Of a DNA stretch of 64,000 bases, positions 26,136 through 35,037 are shown in pieces (the first letter of the stretch is position 1; each line of letters begins with the position of its first letter). Made by a program: the position numbers and the translations under genes. Source of the DNA: Bin5 sp965207495 (GTDB taxonomy: Bacteria; Chloroflexota; Anaerolineae; Caldilineales; Caldilineaceae); the NCBI GenBank assembly GCA_965207495.1, contig OZ242287.1, positions 1,488,001-1,552,000 of the forward strand. Direction: 5' to 3'. The notes beneath the pieces are model-generated. The model worked only from the letters and a program-made list of their open reading frames with translations, made no database searches and had not been told where the DNA came from.

Positions 26136-27191
26136 ATGCTGCGCGTAGGCGTCATCGGCGCCGGCCGCATCAGCGACCTCCACGCCCTCGAATATCTCCA
26201 GAACGACCGCGCCCAAATCACAGCCGTCTGCGACATCGACGCAGAAACCGCCCAGCGCCGCGCAGCCGCCTGGAACGTGCCACCCGCCCGCGTCTTCCCC
26301 AACCACAACGACCTGCTCGCCCTGCCCGACCTCGACCTCGTCGAAATCCTCCTGCCCCATCACCTCCACCACCCCGTTACCCTCGACGCCCTCGCCGCCG
26401 GCAAGCACGTCTCCGTCCAGAAACCCATGGCGATCTCCCTCGCCCACGCCGACGAGATGATCGCAGCCGCCGCGGCCGCCGGTCTCACCCTACGCGTCTA
26501 CGAAAACTTTATCTTCTACCCGCCCGTCGTCCATGCCAGGGAACTGATCGATGCCGGCGAAATCGGCGACCCCCTCACCATCCGCATCAAGAGCAACGCC
26601 GGCTTCAGCCCCACCGCCTGGCACGTGCCCCTCGCCGCCTGGGCCTGGCGTTTCGACCCGGCAATCTGCGGCGGCGGCCCCCTTCTCTTCGACGACGGCC
26701 ACCACAAATTCGCCCTCGCCTGGCTCTTCATGGGACTGGCCGAAGAGGTACACGCCTGGATCGGCCAGATGGAGCTGATGCCCGGCCGCGTCCTCGACAC
26801 GCCCGCCATCGTCTCCTGGAAATTCCCCGGCAACCGCCTCGGCTCGCTCGAAGTCGTCTATTCGCCCCAGCTCCAGATCGAAACCAGCTACTACGCCCAG
26901 GACGACCGCGTCGAAATCACCGGCACAAAGGGCGTCATCTGGATCAACGGCGGCCACGGCCGCCTCACCGAATCCCCGCCCGTCACCCTCTCCCGCGACG
27001 GCCAGACCCGCGCCTTCGACGACATACCCGCCGGCTGGGAGCAGAGCTTCATCCACGCCACTCGCCACCTCATCGACGCACTCCACGACGGCAGCCCGCC
27101 AAGCCTGACCGGCGCCGAAGGCCGCACCATCCTGCGCTCCCTCCTCGCCGCCCAAGAGTCCGCAAGCACCGGCCACGCCGTCTGCGTCTGA
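26136..27191 (+). CDS. Gfo/Idh/MocA family oxidoreductase (QKP type)
   Basis: A 351-residue dehydrogenase. The N-terminal Rossmann motif is LRVGVIGAGRISD. The usual EKP is QKP here (SVQKPMAIS), as in the duplicated pair at 43205 and 44315, which it resembles overall (NFIFYPP/NYIYYPP, DDGHHKFA/EDGVHKFA, LIWKF/VSWKF). These three form a subgroup. They have a tyrosine-proline-rich segment after the cofactor domain and a C-terminal sheet domain. It is the last gene of the + strand run from 23283. Substrate unknown. Confidence 0.86.
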   Translation: MLRVGVIGAGRISDLHALEYLQNDRAQITAVCDIDAETAQRRAAAWNVPPARVFPNHNDLLALPDLDLVEILLPHHLHHPVTLDALAAGKHVSVQKPMAISLAHADEMIAAAAAAGLTLRVYENFIFYPPVVHARELIDAGEIGDPLTIRIKSNAGFSPTAWHVPLAAWAWRFDPAICGGGPLLFDDGHHKFALAWLFMGLAEEVHAWIGQMELMPGRVLDTPAIVSWKFPGNRLGSLEVVYSPQLQIETSYYAQDDRVEITGTKGVIWINGGHGRLTESPPVTLSRDGQTRAFDDIPAGWEQSFIHATRHLIDALHDGSPPSLTGAEGRTILRSLLAAQESASTGHAVCV

Positions 27192-27580
27192 CGCCGCGCA
27201 AACTATTCCTTGAGCTAACGGAATCCAGCTCCACCCGACTGTGGCGGAATATCACACCACTTGTCTCCACAGCTGCATTCCAGATTCTTTGCGAAAGGGA
27301 AAGGGGTTGGAGTTGGCAAAGAAGAAGAGCACAGGGATGCCATTCCAATCGAAGAGAGGCGAGGGCGTAATCTATGCGGCCTGCAGTAGAGGTGTTTGAG
27401 GAGAGGTGAAACCGGAGAGAATAGCCTCCACAGGCAACCGCGGGGCTCTCCACTTGGAAGCAACTGCTGACAGAGGCCAGTCCCGGTAATGTCCAGGCCG
27501 GCATCCGCCTGCCAAACCCCAGAGGACATCCCTCGCCTGATGAACCAATTATCTGCTATGCGTCCGACAACGGTACATGA
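27192..27580. other. Intergenic region between convergent genes
   Basis: No convincing gene, hairpin terminator or repeat was found. Possible reading frames here have unlike codon use and no ribosome site. Confidence 0.4.
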
Positions 27581-28657
27581 TTAACGAACGCCGAATTTTT
27601 CCAGCGCCTCCCCGTCCAGTTCAACACCCAGGCCCGGCTCCTGCGGGACCTTGAAGTACCCATCCTCGAATTCAAGAGGGCGAGCAATCAGATCATCCAC
27701 GCGCAGCATCTCTCCCACTATATCGCTCGACAGCGTCGTCGCCTTCGTCGCCGCGCACGCGTGGACGAGAGAGGCCTCCGAAATGCCAAGGCCGACGCCC
27801 GATCCATGCCAGACAGGCATTCCCGCTGCCTCGGCTATCGCCGTGCCCTGCTTGAAATCGTTCATGCTGCGGCCCAGGTTCAGGTAGTCACACGCTTCGC
27901 GCTTGACCGCGTTGATAACCTCCTGATGATCGCCCAGGTGCAATGCCAGCGGAAAATTCAGCTTTTCCCTCAGTAGAACGTACCAGTCCAAATTGCTGCG
28001 CGAGACCGGATCCTCAAAGCATTCAATGTTATCAAGATAGGGTTCCAGGCCGCGTGTGATTTCCAGGACATGCCTCGGATGTCGCAGGTGCTGCCCCGCG
28101 TCGACAGTCACCTTCACGGCCGTGCCAACCGCTTCGTTAATGGCTGAAATGCGCTCCACCACCGGGTCGCCCAAGTTGGCTTTCATCTTGAGCACGTCAA
28201 TCCCCAGTTCTGCCGCCAGCCGAGCCCGCCTCGCCGCATCATCAGGCCACATCTGCCCGCTGCAGAGAGACCCGCGCACGCGGTCACGATACGCGCCCCC
28301 GAGTAACTGGTAGGCCGGCAGTTCGAGCGCCTTGCCCGCCAGGTCGTACAGTGCCATCTCATAGGCCTGATAAGCCCCGGCCGCCGGGCTCCATATGTCG
28401 CCGATCGGCAAATGCTGCCAGTTCAGGTCAAGCGGGTCCTGCCCCGTAAACAACGGCGCATACTGGCGAACAGTGCCCTCTGCCACGCCTTTGGGCGCCT
28501 CGCCCAGCCCGCTGAGACCACTGTCTGTGGTCATCCGCAGCAACACAATTGGAAGGTCCCACCAGGAACCGCTCCACCCCTCAATATTGGCGCTGTGCCA
28601 GCTGACCGGGTGCAGCGGCACGCGCACGCGGAAGGTCTCGACCTCTGCAATTTTCAT
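27581..28657 (-). CDS. Mandelate racemase/muconate lactonizing enzyme superfamily protein
   Basis: A 358-residue enolase-superfamily protein. The capping domain begins MKIAEVETFRVRVPL. Barrel residues are the KxK pair (LKMKANLG), D in VTVDAGQHLRHPR, E in NIECFEDP, D-H in LGDHQEV, and WHGSGVGLGISEAS near the end. KxK plus the DH pair suit the muconate lactonizing/dipeptide epimerase/racemase side, unlike the KxH enzyme at 19104. The start ATG 28657 is chosen because the sequence upstream to 28705 is not family-like. It stands alone on the minus strand. Substrate unknown. Confidence 0.85.
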   Translation of the reverse strand: MKIAEVETFRVRVPLHPVSWHSANIEGWSGSWWDLPIVLLRMTTDSGLSGLGEAPKGVAEGTVRQYAPLFTGQDPLDLNWQHLPIGDIWSPAAGAYQAYEMALYDLAGKALELPAYQLLGGAYRDRVRGSLCSGQMWPDDAARRARLAAELGIDVLKMKANLGDPVVERISAINEAVGTAVKVTVDAGQHLRHPRHVLEITRGLEPYLDNIECFEDPVSRSNLDWYVLLREKLNFPLALHLGDHQEVINAVKREACDYLNLGRSMNDFKQGTAIAEAAGMPVWHGSGVGLGISEASLVHACAATKATTLSSDIVGEMLRVDDLIARPLEFEDGYFKVPQEPGLGVELDGEALEKFGVR

Positions 28658-28964
28658 CTGACAACCCCCCCAAAACGACCCTCCACTGCTTGAACAAGAA
28701 TTCACCCCGGCGCAAATCCACTGTCAACGGCAAAAGCCGCGTCCGGTCAAGGCAGTCGCAACGCCACCTGAGCGCCAAAATGCAACGACCCTGCCGCCTC
28801 CCGACGTAAAGAACATTAACCGCGCCGTCCAACTGGCGCGGGCGATCTGAAATCTGAACTCTCTGAGGCTGGTAGACGACTGTCAGAACAGCGAAATGTG
28901 GAAGAAAAGTGCGACTGACCCGCAAAGTGCCGAGAAGTCACCCTAAGAAATTCCGATAAGTCTC

Positions 28965-29122
28965 TGGTGTTCTCCGCGTCCTCCGCGGATCAAAGAAAGG
29001 TGCTCTCCGTGGCCCTCCGTGGACAAAAGAAGTTGCCGTTGCCGTTCTCCGTGGCCCTCCGTGGCTCAAAAGAAGTTGCCGTTCCCCGCGTCCTCCGCGG
29101 ACAAAAAAGGTGTTCTTCTTGT
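28965..29122. repeat. Repeat family B ('CCGTGG' array), copy 2
   Basis: Four to five degenerate units of CTCCGTGG/CCTCCGCGG alternating with ACAAAAGAAGTTGCCGTT-type spacers. It fills much of the 503-bp gap between 28658 and 29160. Confidence 0.85.
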
Positions 29123-29160
29123 TGAATTCCGACCGGCCCTCCCAACAATGTCAGCAAGAC

Positions 29161-29604
29161 CTAGAAAGGAATATCCTCCTCACCGCCCGCCACAGCGCCC
29201 CCATCAGCCCCGCCGCCCGCAGGCGCCCCCTGCCCACCGGCCTGACCCCATCCGCCGGCAAGCGCTTCACTCTCTGCCCGCGTGTTCAGGAATCGCACAG
29301 TCCGCGCCGTAACTTCCAGCGAAGCCCGCGTATTTCCCTCCTGGTCCGTCCACGTGTTGGGCTCCTCAACTTCGCCGACAACCAGCACCTTCTGACCTTT
29401 AGTCAGATACTGGTTACACGTCTCGGCCAGTCCCCGCCACGCTGCCACACGGAACCAGACCGTCTTCTCCTGGCGCTGGCCGTCCTGGCCAGTCCAGGAC
29501 CGACTGGTAGCGATACTGAAGTTGGTTACGGCTACACCACTGGGCGTGTACCGCATCTCCGGATCACGGCCCAGGTTTCCTACTAGTGTGATCTGCTGAT
29601 ACAT
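29161..29604 (-). CDS. ssb: Single-stranded DNA-binding protein, tandem copy 3
   Basis: A 147-residue bacterial SSB. The OB fold is at residues 1-~105 (MYQQITLVGNLGRDPEMRY, GQRQEKTVWFRV). A Gly/Ala/Gln-rich linker follows, and the C-terminal acidic tip is GGEEDIPF, which recruits partner proteins. It is the third of three tandem ssb genes on the minus strand (30737, 30174, 29604 starts) and is closest in sequence to copy 2. It has its own ribosome site (GGGGGAGAG). Expression probably comes from the upstream promoter at 30823-30851, with read-through or a local promoter in the 126-bp gap. Confidence 0.92.
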   Translation of the reverse strand: MYQQITLVGNLGRDPEMRYTPSGVAVTNFSIATSRSWTGQDGQRQEKTVWFRVAAWRGLAETCNQYLTKGQKVLVVGEVEEPNTWTDQEGNTRASLEVTARTVRFLNTRAESEALAGGWGQAGGQGAPAGGGADGGAVAGGEEDIPF

Positions 29605-29730
29605 GGCTCTCCCCCTTGTCTCTCTCCCAAAAAATATGCCGTTCGGGTCAAGGTCTGCTGCCTGCAGTCACACGATGGTCGGCTCTGCCACGCTGCAATT
29701 GAGCCGCCCATGTCGAACAAGACCAACCCT

Positions 29731-30174
29731 TTAGAACGGTATATCCTCTTCTCCAGCAGGCTCCTGCACCGGGCCAGATCCGCCCCCTGCCTGTCCAGAC
29801 TGCCCGCCGTACTGCCTCCCGCCAGCATCTATCGCCTCACTCTCTTCCCTTGAATTGAGGAACCGTACCGTCCGCGCCCGCACCTGAAGTGAAGCCCGCG
29901 AATTGCCCTCCTGGTCAGTGTAGACGTATGGCTCTTCCATTTCGCCGACAACCAGAACTCTTCGTCCCTTCGCCAGATATTGATTGCACGACTCGGCCTG
30001 CCTCTCCCACGCAGACACGCGGAACCAGACCGTCTTCTCATTCCTCTGACCATCTGCACCTGTCCATCGCTGACTGGCTGCGACGGGGAATGAAGTCACA
30101 GGTACGCCGCTTGCCGTGTAACGCATCTCCGGATCGCGGCCCAGGTTCCCCACAAGAGTGATCTGCTGATACAT
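29731..30174 (-). CDS. ssb: Single-stranded DNA-binding protein, tandem copy 2
   Basis: A 147-residue SSB with OB fold (MYQQITLVGNLGRDPEMRY), a Gly/Gln-rich linker and the GEEDIPF tip. The open frame extends to 30270, but ATG 30174 is the start because the protein then begins exactly like its two neighbours and AAGGAAA lies upstream. The DNA-binding surface is conserved (W/F residues in WTGADGQRNEKTVWFRVSAW). The intergenic sequences upstream of copies 2 and 3 share a GTTCGAC-x-TG motif, so the duplicated unit included upstream DNA. Confidence 0.92.
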   Translation of the reverse strand: MYQQITLVGNLGRDPEMRYTASGVPVTSFPVAASQRWTGADGQRNEKTVWFRVSAWERQAESCNQYLAKGRRVLVVGEMEEPYVYTDQEGNSRASLQVRARTVRFLNSREESEAIDAGGRQYGGQSGQAGGGSGPVQEPAGEEDIPF

Positions 30175-30311
30175 TAAGAGCTTTTCCTTGCTTCGATTAG
30201 TGTTGGGTATGTTGAAATGGAGCGATTCACGTCGAACGAATCTGGACACCAATCTCCCACGCCGCTCCAATACTCACGGTTTCCTTAAATGTTACGATAC
30301 TTTCCAGGATT

Positions 30312-30737
30312 CTAAAACGGAATCCCCTCACCGCCGTTGGCTTCCGGACTTGGGGCATGCTGGCCGTTTGAGTACGCTGCCTGGCCCTCGGACAAAACGT
30401 TACCTTCGTCCCGCGGGCTGAGGAACTGCACGAAACGCGCCCGAACCTTCAATGTTGCCCGCGCATTACCACTGTCGTCCGTCCCCACGTAAGGCTCGTC
30501 CATCTCCCCAACAACCATGACCCTCTTGCCTTTCGCAAGATACTGGTTACAGGTCTCGGCCAGCCGCTGCCACGCAGATACACGAAACCAGACCGTCTTC
30601 TCCTGACGCTGCCCGTCCTGGCCTGTCCAGGACCGACTGGTAGCAACACTGAAACTCGTTACAGGGTCCCCGCTGGGCGCGTGCCGCAGCTCAGGGTCAT
30701 TGCCAAGATTCCCTACCAAAGTGATCTGCTGATACAT
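30312..30737 (-). CDS. ssb: Single-stranded DNA-binding protein, tandem copy 1
   Basis: A 141-residue SSB, the first of the array and closest to the promoter. OB fold: MYQQITLVGNLGNDPELRHA, then EKTVWFRVSAW and GKRVMVVGEMDEPY. The linker is short, and the tip is GGEGIPF, which lacks one acidic residue compared with EEDIPF in copies 2 and 3. The weaker tip may change its affinity for partner proteins. It is the most divergent of the three copies. A sigma-70 promoter with a LexA-like box lies about 80 bp upstream. Confidence 0.92.
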   Translation of the reverse strand: MYQQITLVGNLGNDPELRHAPSGDPVTSFSVATSRSWTGQDGQRQEKTVWFRVSAWQRLAETCNQYLAKGKRVMVVGEMDEPYVGTDDSGNARATLKVRARFVQFLSPRDEGNVLSEGQAAYSNGQHAPSPEANGGEGIPF

Positions 30738-30822
30738 TGTACAGTTCCCTCATTTGATGTGCAATTGGATTGATTAATCGCATCCGCGCCAGACCAAGGC
30801 TCTCCAGATCCGATATACCCAT

Positions 30823-30851
30823 ATTGTACATATGTTCTAATGCTATGTCAA
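30823..30851 (-). promoter_or_regulatory. Strong sigma-70-type promoter of the ssb array
   Basis: On the minus strand TTGACA (30851-30846), a 17-bp spacer and TACAAT (30828-30823) match the consensus closely. The start of transcription would be near 30816, giving a leader of about 80 bases before ATG 30737. Confidence 0.75.
30826..30837. promoter_or_regulatory. LexA (SOS)-like box overlapping the ssb promoter
   Basis: GAACATATGTAC (minus strand) differs by one base from the palindrome GAACATATGTTC, the core of the Bacillus/actinobacterial LexA site. It covers the end of the spacer and part of the -10 box, a good place for a repressor. Confidence 0.5.
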
Positions 30852-31299
30852 TACCCAATCTCGCCGTCGAGCACACCGAATTTCCAGAAGGCAAGTGCTA
30901 TCCTTCCTGACGTGCCCTCGCTCCAACCATACCTGTCCGCGGGCATTCTCCAATCCCTTTACCCATCAATTCAGCTCGCTCCTGCCCACTAAATCCACCC
31001 GCCCCACATCTCGCAAAACCGTACCCTACCTCTGGAAAAACACAGCAGCGAGTCCACTGCGGATGCGCGTCATTGAGAGCTTGTCTTCGCGGACTAGCTG
31101 CCGCGCAAGCCCTTCTCACACTGTCACATAAGCCCCGACTCAGACGCGCTCCCGGCACTGAATGAGACAGTATCCTCACCTATGACAGAAAGCAGGACGC
31201 GGTATCCGGTTCCGGTCAGTTTGCCACCTCAGCAGCCAATCCCCCGGGCCAATTCCGACCCCTGCCAGGAATTAGACCTTATCGCCACTTCATGGAATA

Positions 31300-32622
31300 A
31301 TGTCGACATATCCCGAAGCTTCGTCTCCAATCCACCAGGTAGCGCGCCGCGACACAGCACGCGCCAACCGGCACAATGCACGGACGGCACTCTTGACGCT
31401 GCAAACGATCCGCAACCATCTGCGCCAGCACAACATCGCCGGCTGGCTCCTCTACGACTTTCGCGGCCAGAACCCCATCGCCGCCTCCGTCGCCGGCCTC
31501 GAATCCACCGGAACCCGCCGCTGGTTCCTCTGGATCCCCGCCGACGGCGAGCCGCAATGGCTGGTCCATGCCATCGAACAGGCCACCTTCAGCGCTGTCA
31601 ACCCCGAACTGGCCGGCCCGCTCCACCTTTACGTCGGCTGGCAGGAAATCGAGCGTAAACTGCAGACCCTCCTGCCGCAGGACGCCGCCAGCCAGGTCGC
31701 CATGGAATACAGCCCCCGCGGCGCCATCCCTTACGTCAGCAACGTCGACGCCGGCACGCTCGAAATGGTCCGTGCCGCAACCCCCGCCACCGTCGTCAGC
31801 AGCGCCGACCTCGTACAGCTCGTGCAAGCCGTACTCACGACCCAACAGATGGAAAGTCACCGCCGCGCCGCTGCCCACGTTCTCGCATCCAAAGACGCCG
31901 CCTTCGCCCTCGTAGCGCAGGCCCTGGCCCAGCAGCAAGAGATTACCGAATACCGCGTCCAACAGTTTATCGTCGACCAGTTCCGCGCCGCCGACCTCAC
32001 CTGGGACCACGACCCCATCGTCGCCGTCAACGGCAACGCCGCCCTCCCCCACTACGCGCCCACCGAACAGCAGCACAGCCCAATCCAACCCGGCGACCTC
32101 CTCCTCATCGACCTCTGGGCCAAAGAGAAAAACAACGCCAACGACTGCTACGCCGACATCACCTGGACAGCCTACTGCGGCGCACAACCGCCCCCGGCCG
32201 CCAGCACGGTCTTTAATGTAGTCGCCCAGGCACGCGACACCGCTGTCACCGTCATAAACACCGCCTTTGAGTCAGGCAAAACCATCCACGGCTACCAAGT
32301 CGACGACGCTGTCAGCACAGTTATCAAAGAAGCCGGTTACGCCGAGGGTATCCTTCACCGCACCGGCCACAGCCTGGGACCGAACACCCACTGGAACGGC
32401 GTCAACATCGACAACGTCGAAACCCAGGACCGCCGCTCACTCATCCCCGGCGTCATGTTCACAATCGAACCGGGAATCTACCTGCCCCAACTCGACTTCG
32501 ACAACAGCGGCCAGCCCAAAGGGCTCGGCATCCGCACCGAAGTCAACTGTATCGTCCACGACAGCCGCCTGGAAGTAACCACCCTGCCCTTCCAAACCGA
32601 GCTAATCCCTTTGGGCAGCTAA
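31300..32622 (+). CDS. M24 family metallopeptidase (Xaa-Pro dipeptidase/creatinase-like)
   Basis: A 440-residue 'pita-bread' enzyme. The N-terminal creatinase-like domain spans ~1-190. The C-terminal catalytic domain has the five metal ligands: D in LLLIDLWAKE, D in CYADIT, H in HRTGHSLG, E in FTIEPGIY and E in RTEVNCIV. It would cut Xaa-Pro or related N-terminal bonds. ATG 31300 is used; the ribosome site is weak (GGAA) and the first ~25 residues are not well conserved, so the true start could be slightly downstream. It is followed by the lutABC genes after 44 bp. Confidence 0.85.
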   Translation: MSTYPEASSPIHQVARRDTARANRHNARTALLTLQTIRNHLRQHNIAGWLLYDFRGQNPIAASVAGLESTGTRRWFLWIPADGEPQWLVHAIEQATFSAVNPELAGPLHLYVGWQEIERKLQTLLPQDAASQVAMEYSPRGAIPYVSNVDAGTLEMVRAATPATVVSSADLVQLVQAVLTTQQMESHRRAAAHVLASKDAAFALVAQALAQQQEITEYRVQQFIVDQFRAADLTWDHDPIVAVNGNAALPHYAPTEQQHSPIQPGDLLLIDLWAKEKNNANDCYADITWTAYCGAQPPPAASTVFNVVAQARDTAVTVINTAFESGKTIHGYQVDDAVSTVIKEAGYAEGILHRTGHSLGPNTHWNGVNIDNVETQDRRSLIPGVMFTIEPGIYLPQLDFDNSGQPKGLGIRTEVNCIVHDSRLEVTTLPFQTELIPLGS

Positions 32623-32666
32623 CCGGCGCCAACCACCGACCACTAACCACTGACCACTATTTCCTC

Positions 32667-33512
32667 ATGCACAAAGCCACCTTTGAACAAAGACCCAAAC
32701 GCGTCGCCCTCTTCGTCACCTGTATGGTCGACATGCTCTACCCCGGCGTTGGCATAGCCTCCTGCGAATTGCTCGAAAAGAACGACATCGAAGTGATCTT
32801 CCCCGAGGAGCAGACCTGCTGCGGCCAACCGGCATTCAACGCCGGCTATCGCGACGAGGCCCGCAAACTGGCCCGCCGCTTCCTCTCCATCTTCGGGCCG
32901 CTCGTGGAAAACGGCGAAGTCGATGCTGTGGTCGCGCCCTCCGGCAGCTGCGCCACCATGACAAGCCACTTCTTCGAGCAGATCTTCCTGGAATCACAGG
33001 AGACCGAACTGGCCCACCAGGCCGAACGCCTCGCCTCGGTCACCTTCGAGCTCACCGAATTCCTCGTCGACGTCCTCGGCCTCTCCAGCACCGGCGCCCA
33101 ACTGCAGGGCAAAGCCACCTACCATCCCTGTTGCCATCTCTATCGCGAGCTCGGCGTCGACGAACAGCCCCGCCAACTGCTCGACGGCGTCGAAGGCCTC
33201 GAAGTCGTCGACCTTCCCCACGGCGACGACTGCTGTGGATTTGGCGGGCTTTTCGCCATCAAGAACAGCGGCATCAGCGCCGCTATGGGACGCGCCAAAG
33301 CGCGCAACGCCGAGCAATCCGGCGCCGACGCCATCGTCCTCTGCGACGTCAGTTGCATGACCCACATCAACGGCATTCTCAGCCGCGAAGGGGTGGCCTG
33401 CCGCGCCCACCACATCGCCGAAGTACTCAACGAACATCTCGGCAGCACGCTGCGTCGGCAATCGCAGCCAGAGCCGGCCCAAGCCGATCACCCCCGGCGC
33501 TGGGGCGACTGA
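32667..33512 (+). CDS. lutA: L-lactate oxidation subunit LutA (CCG-domain Fe-S protein)
   Basis: A 281-residue protein of the LutA/YkgE family. It has two CCG domains: TCCGQPAFNAGYRDEA in the first half, and HPCCHLYRELG with DDCCGFGGLFAIK in the second. These cysteines bind the non-cubane [4Fe-4S] clusters found in heterodisulfide reductase-like proteins. It forms the lactate-oxidising complex with LutB and LutC and passes electrons to quinone. It is the first of three consecutive genes in standard order. No strong Shine-Dalgarno precedes ATG 32667. The C-terminal ~20 residues (Gln/Pro/His-rich) are an unusual tail. Confidence 0.9.
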   Translation: MHKATFEQRPKRVALFVTCMVDMLYPGVGIASCELLEKNDIEVIFPEEQTCCGQPAFNAGYRDEARKLARRFLSIFGPLVENGEVDAVVAPSGSCATMTSHFFEQIFLESQETELAHQAERLASVTFELTEFLVDVLGLSSTGAQLQGKATYHPCCHLYRELGVDEQPRQLLDGVEGLEVVDLPHGDDCCGFGGLFAIKNSGISAAMGRAKARNAEQSGADAIVLCDVSCMTHINGILSREGVACRAHHIAEVLNEHLGSTLRRQSQPEPAQADHPRRWGD

Positions 33513-33561
33513 TCGTGCCCGCCCCTTTCAGTTCCCGACCGGCCACCAGGAAGCCAATACG

Positions 33562-34989
33562 ATGCAAGTAAACATCCATGCCCCCTACAAAGACCGCGTC
33601 AAGCAGGCCCTGAACGACCCCAATCTACGCGTCGCCGTCAGCAACGCCACCGACCGCATGACCAATGCTCGCCTCGACGCCATGGGTGCCGTCGAAGGAG
33701 AACAGCTGCGCTCGCAAGTGCGCAAAATGAAGGAACACGTTCTCAGCAACTGGCCCGACTACCTAGAGCAGCTGGAGACGAACCTGACCCGCAACGGTTG
33801 CACCGTCCACTGGGCCGAGGGCATCGACGACGCCCAAGCCATCGTCAGAGATATCGCCCTCCAGAACAGCGCCAATCTGGTCGTCAAAGCCAAATCCATG
33901 GCAACCGAGGAGATCCACCTCAACCACGCCCTCGAAGACGCAGGCCTGCGCGTCGTCGAAACTGATCTGGGCGAATATATCATCCAGCTCGCCGACGAGC
34001 CGCCCAGCCATATCGTCGCCCCCGTCATCCACAAGCGGCTCGAAGAAATAGCCGAGGTCTTCCAGGACAAACTGGACATGCCGCCCACGCGCGAACCCAC
34101 CAAAATGACCTCCCTGGCCCGCGCACGACTGCGCCAGGAGTTCTTCGCCGCCGGCATGGGCGTCAGCGGCTGCAACTTCGCCATCGCCGAAACCGGCACC
34201 ATCTGCATCGTCACCAACGAAGGCAACGGGCGCATGGTCTCCAGCATGCCCCCCGTCTACGTCGCTGTCATGGGCATCGAAAAGCTCGTCCCCACCGTCG
34301 AAGACGCCTTCCTCCAGCTCCAGGCCCTCTGCCGCAGCGCCACCGGCCAGAAGCTCACCGTCTACTGCTCCATGACCAGCGGCCCGCGCCAGGAAGGCGA
34401 CGTCGACGGCCCCGAGCAGGTGCACGTCGTCCTCCTCGACAACGGCCGCTCACGCATGCTGGCGCGCGGCTACGGCGAGGCCCTGCTCTGCATCCGCTGC
34501 GGCGCCTGCCTCAACGCCTGCCCCGTCTACCAGGAGATCGGCGGCCACGCCTACGGCGGCACCTACAACGGCCCCATCGGCGCCGTCATCACACCCGCCC
34601 TGGCCCCCGAAATCGGCCAGTTCAAAGAGCTGCCCCACGCCACCTCTCTCTGCGGCGCCTGCCGCGAGGCCTGCCCCGTCAAGATTGACCTGCCCCGCCT
34701 TCTCCTCGACCTGCGCTCCGATCTCGTGCAGGAGGGAGCCGCGCCCAAGTCCGAAGCCTGGGGCATCAAGAGCTATGCCGGCCTCATGAGCAGCCGCCGC
34801 ACCTACGAAAATCTCGGTAAAATGGCCAGCATCGGCTCCAATCTCTACGCCGGCATGAGCGGCGGCAACATCAAGCTCATGCCTCCCCCATTGAACGGCT
34901 GGACCGCATACCGGGACTTCGCCCCCTTCGCCAAAAAGAGCTTCCGGCAATGGTGGCGCCAACGCAAAAAACTGCAGGGGCAAACGTGA
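33562..34989 (+). CDS. lutB: L-lactate oxidation subunit LutB (Fe-S/LUD-domain protein)
   Basis: A 475-residue LutB/YkgF. The N-terminal LUD domain (~60-300) contains GVSGCNFAIAETGTICIVTNEGNGR. The ferredoxin part has C310, C313, C316 and C320 (CIRCGACLNACP) and C364, C367 and C371 (CGACREACP), i.e. two [4Fe-4S] clusters, the second with three visible cysteines in this motif. The C-terminal ~80 residues are typical of the family. AGGAAG precedes ATG 33562, 49 bp after lutA. It works with LutA and LutC in lactate utilisation. Confidence 0.93.
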   Translation: MQVNIHAPYKDRVKQALNDPNLRVAVSNATDRMTNARLDAMGAVEGEQLRSQVRKMKEHVLSNWPDYLEQLETNLTRNGCTVHWAEGIDDAQAIVRDIALQNSANLVVKAKSMATEEIHLNHALEDAGLRVVETDLGEYIIQLADEPPSHIVAPVIHKRLEEIAEVFQDKLDMPPTREPTKMTSLARARLRQEFFAAGMGVSGCNFAIAETGTICIVTNEGNGRMVSSMPPVYVAVMGIEKLVPTVEDAFLQLQALCRSATGQKLTVYCSMTSGPRQEGDVDGPEQVHVVLLDNGRSRMLARGYGEALLCIRCGACLNACPVYQEIGGHAYGGTYNGPIGAVITPALAPEIGQFKELPHATSLCGACREACPVKIDLPRLLLDLRSDLVQEGAAPKSEAWGIKSYAGLMSSRRTYENLGKMASIGSNLYAGMSGGNIKLMPPPLNGWTAYRDFAPFAKKSFRQWWRQRKKLQGQT

Positions 34990-35037
34990 AAACGCTTCCC
35001 AAACACCCCGGCACGTTATACTCTGGACTGAAGACAA

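Noticed and set aside
29019..29312. Open frame over the repeat-B array upstream of the ssb genes
   Set aside because: It is a translation of repeat units and the antisense of ssb, with no domain.
31182..31658. Open frame at the start of the M24 peptidase gene
   Set aside because: It overlaps the real gene in another frame, is Arg/Pro-rich and has no motif.
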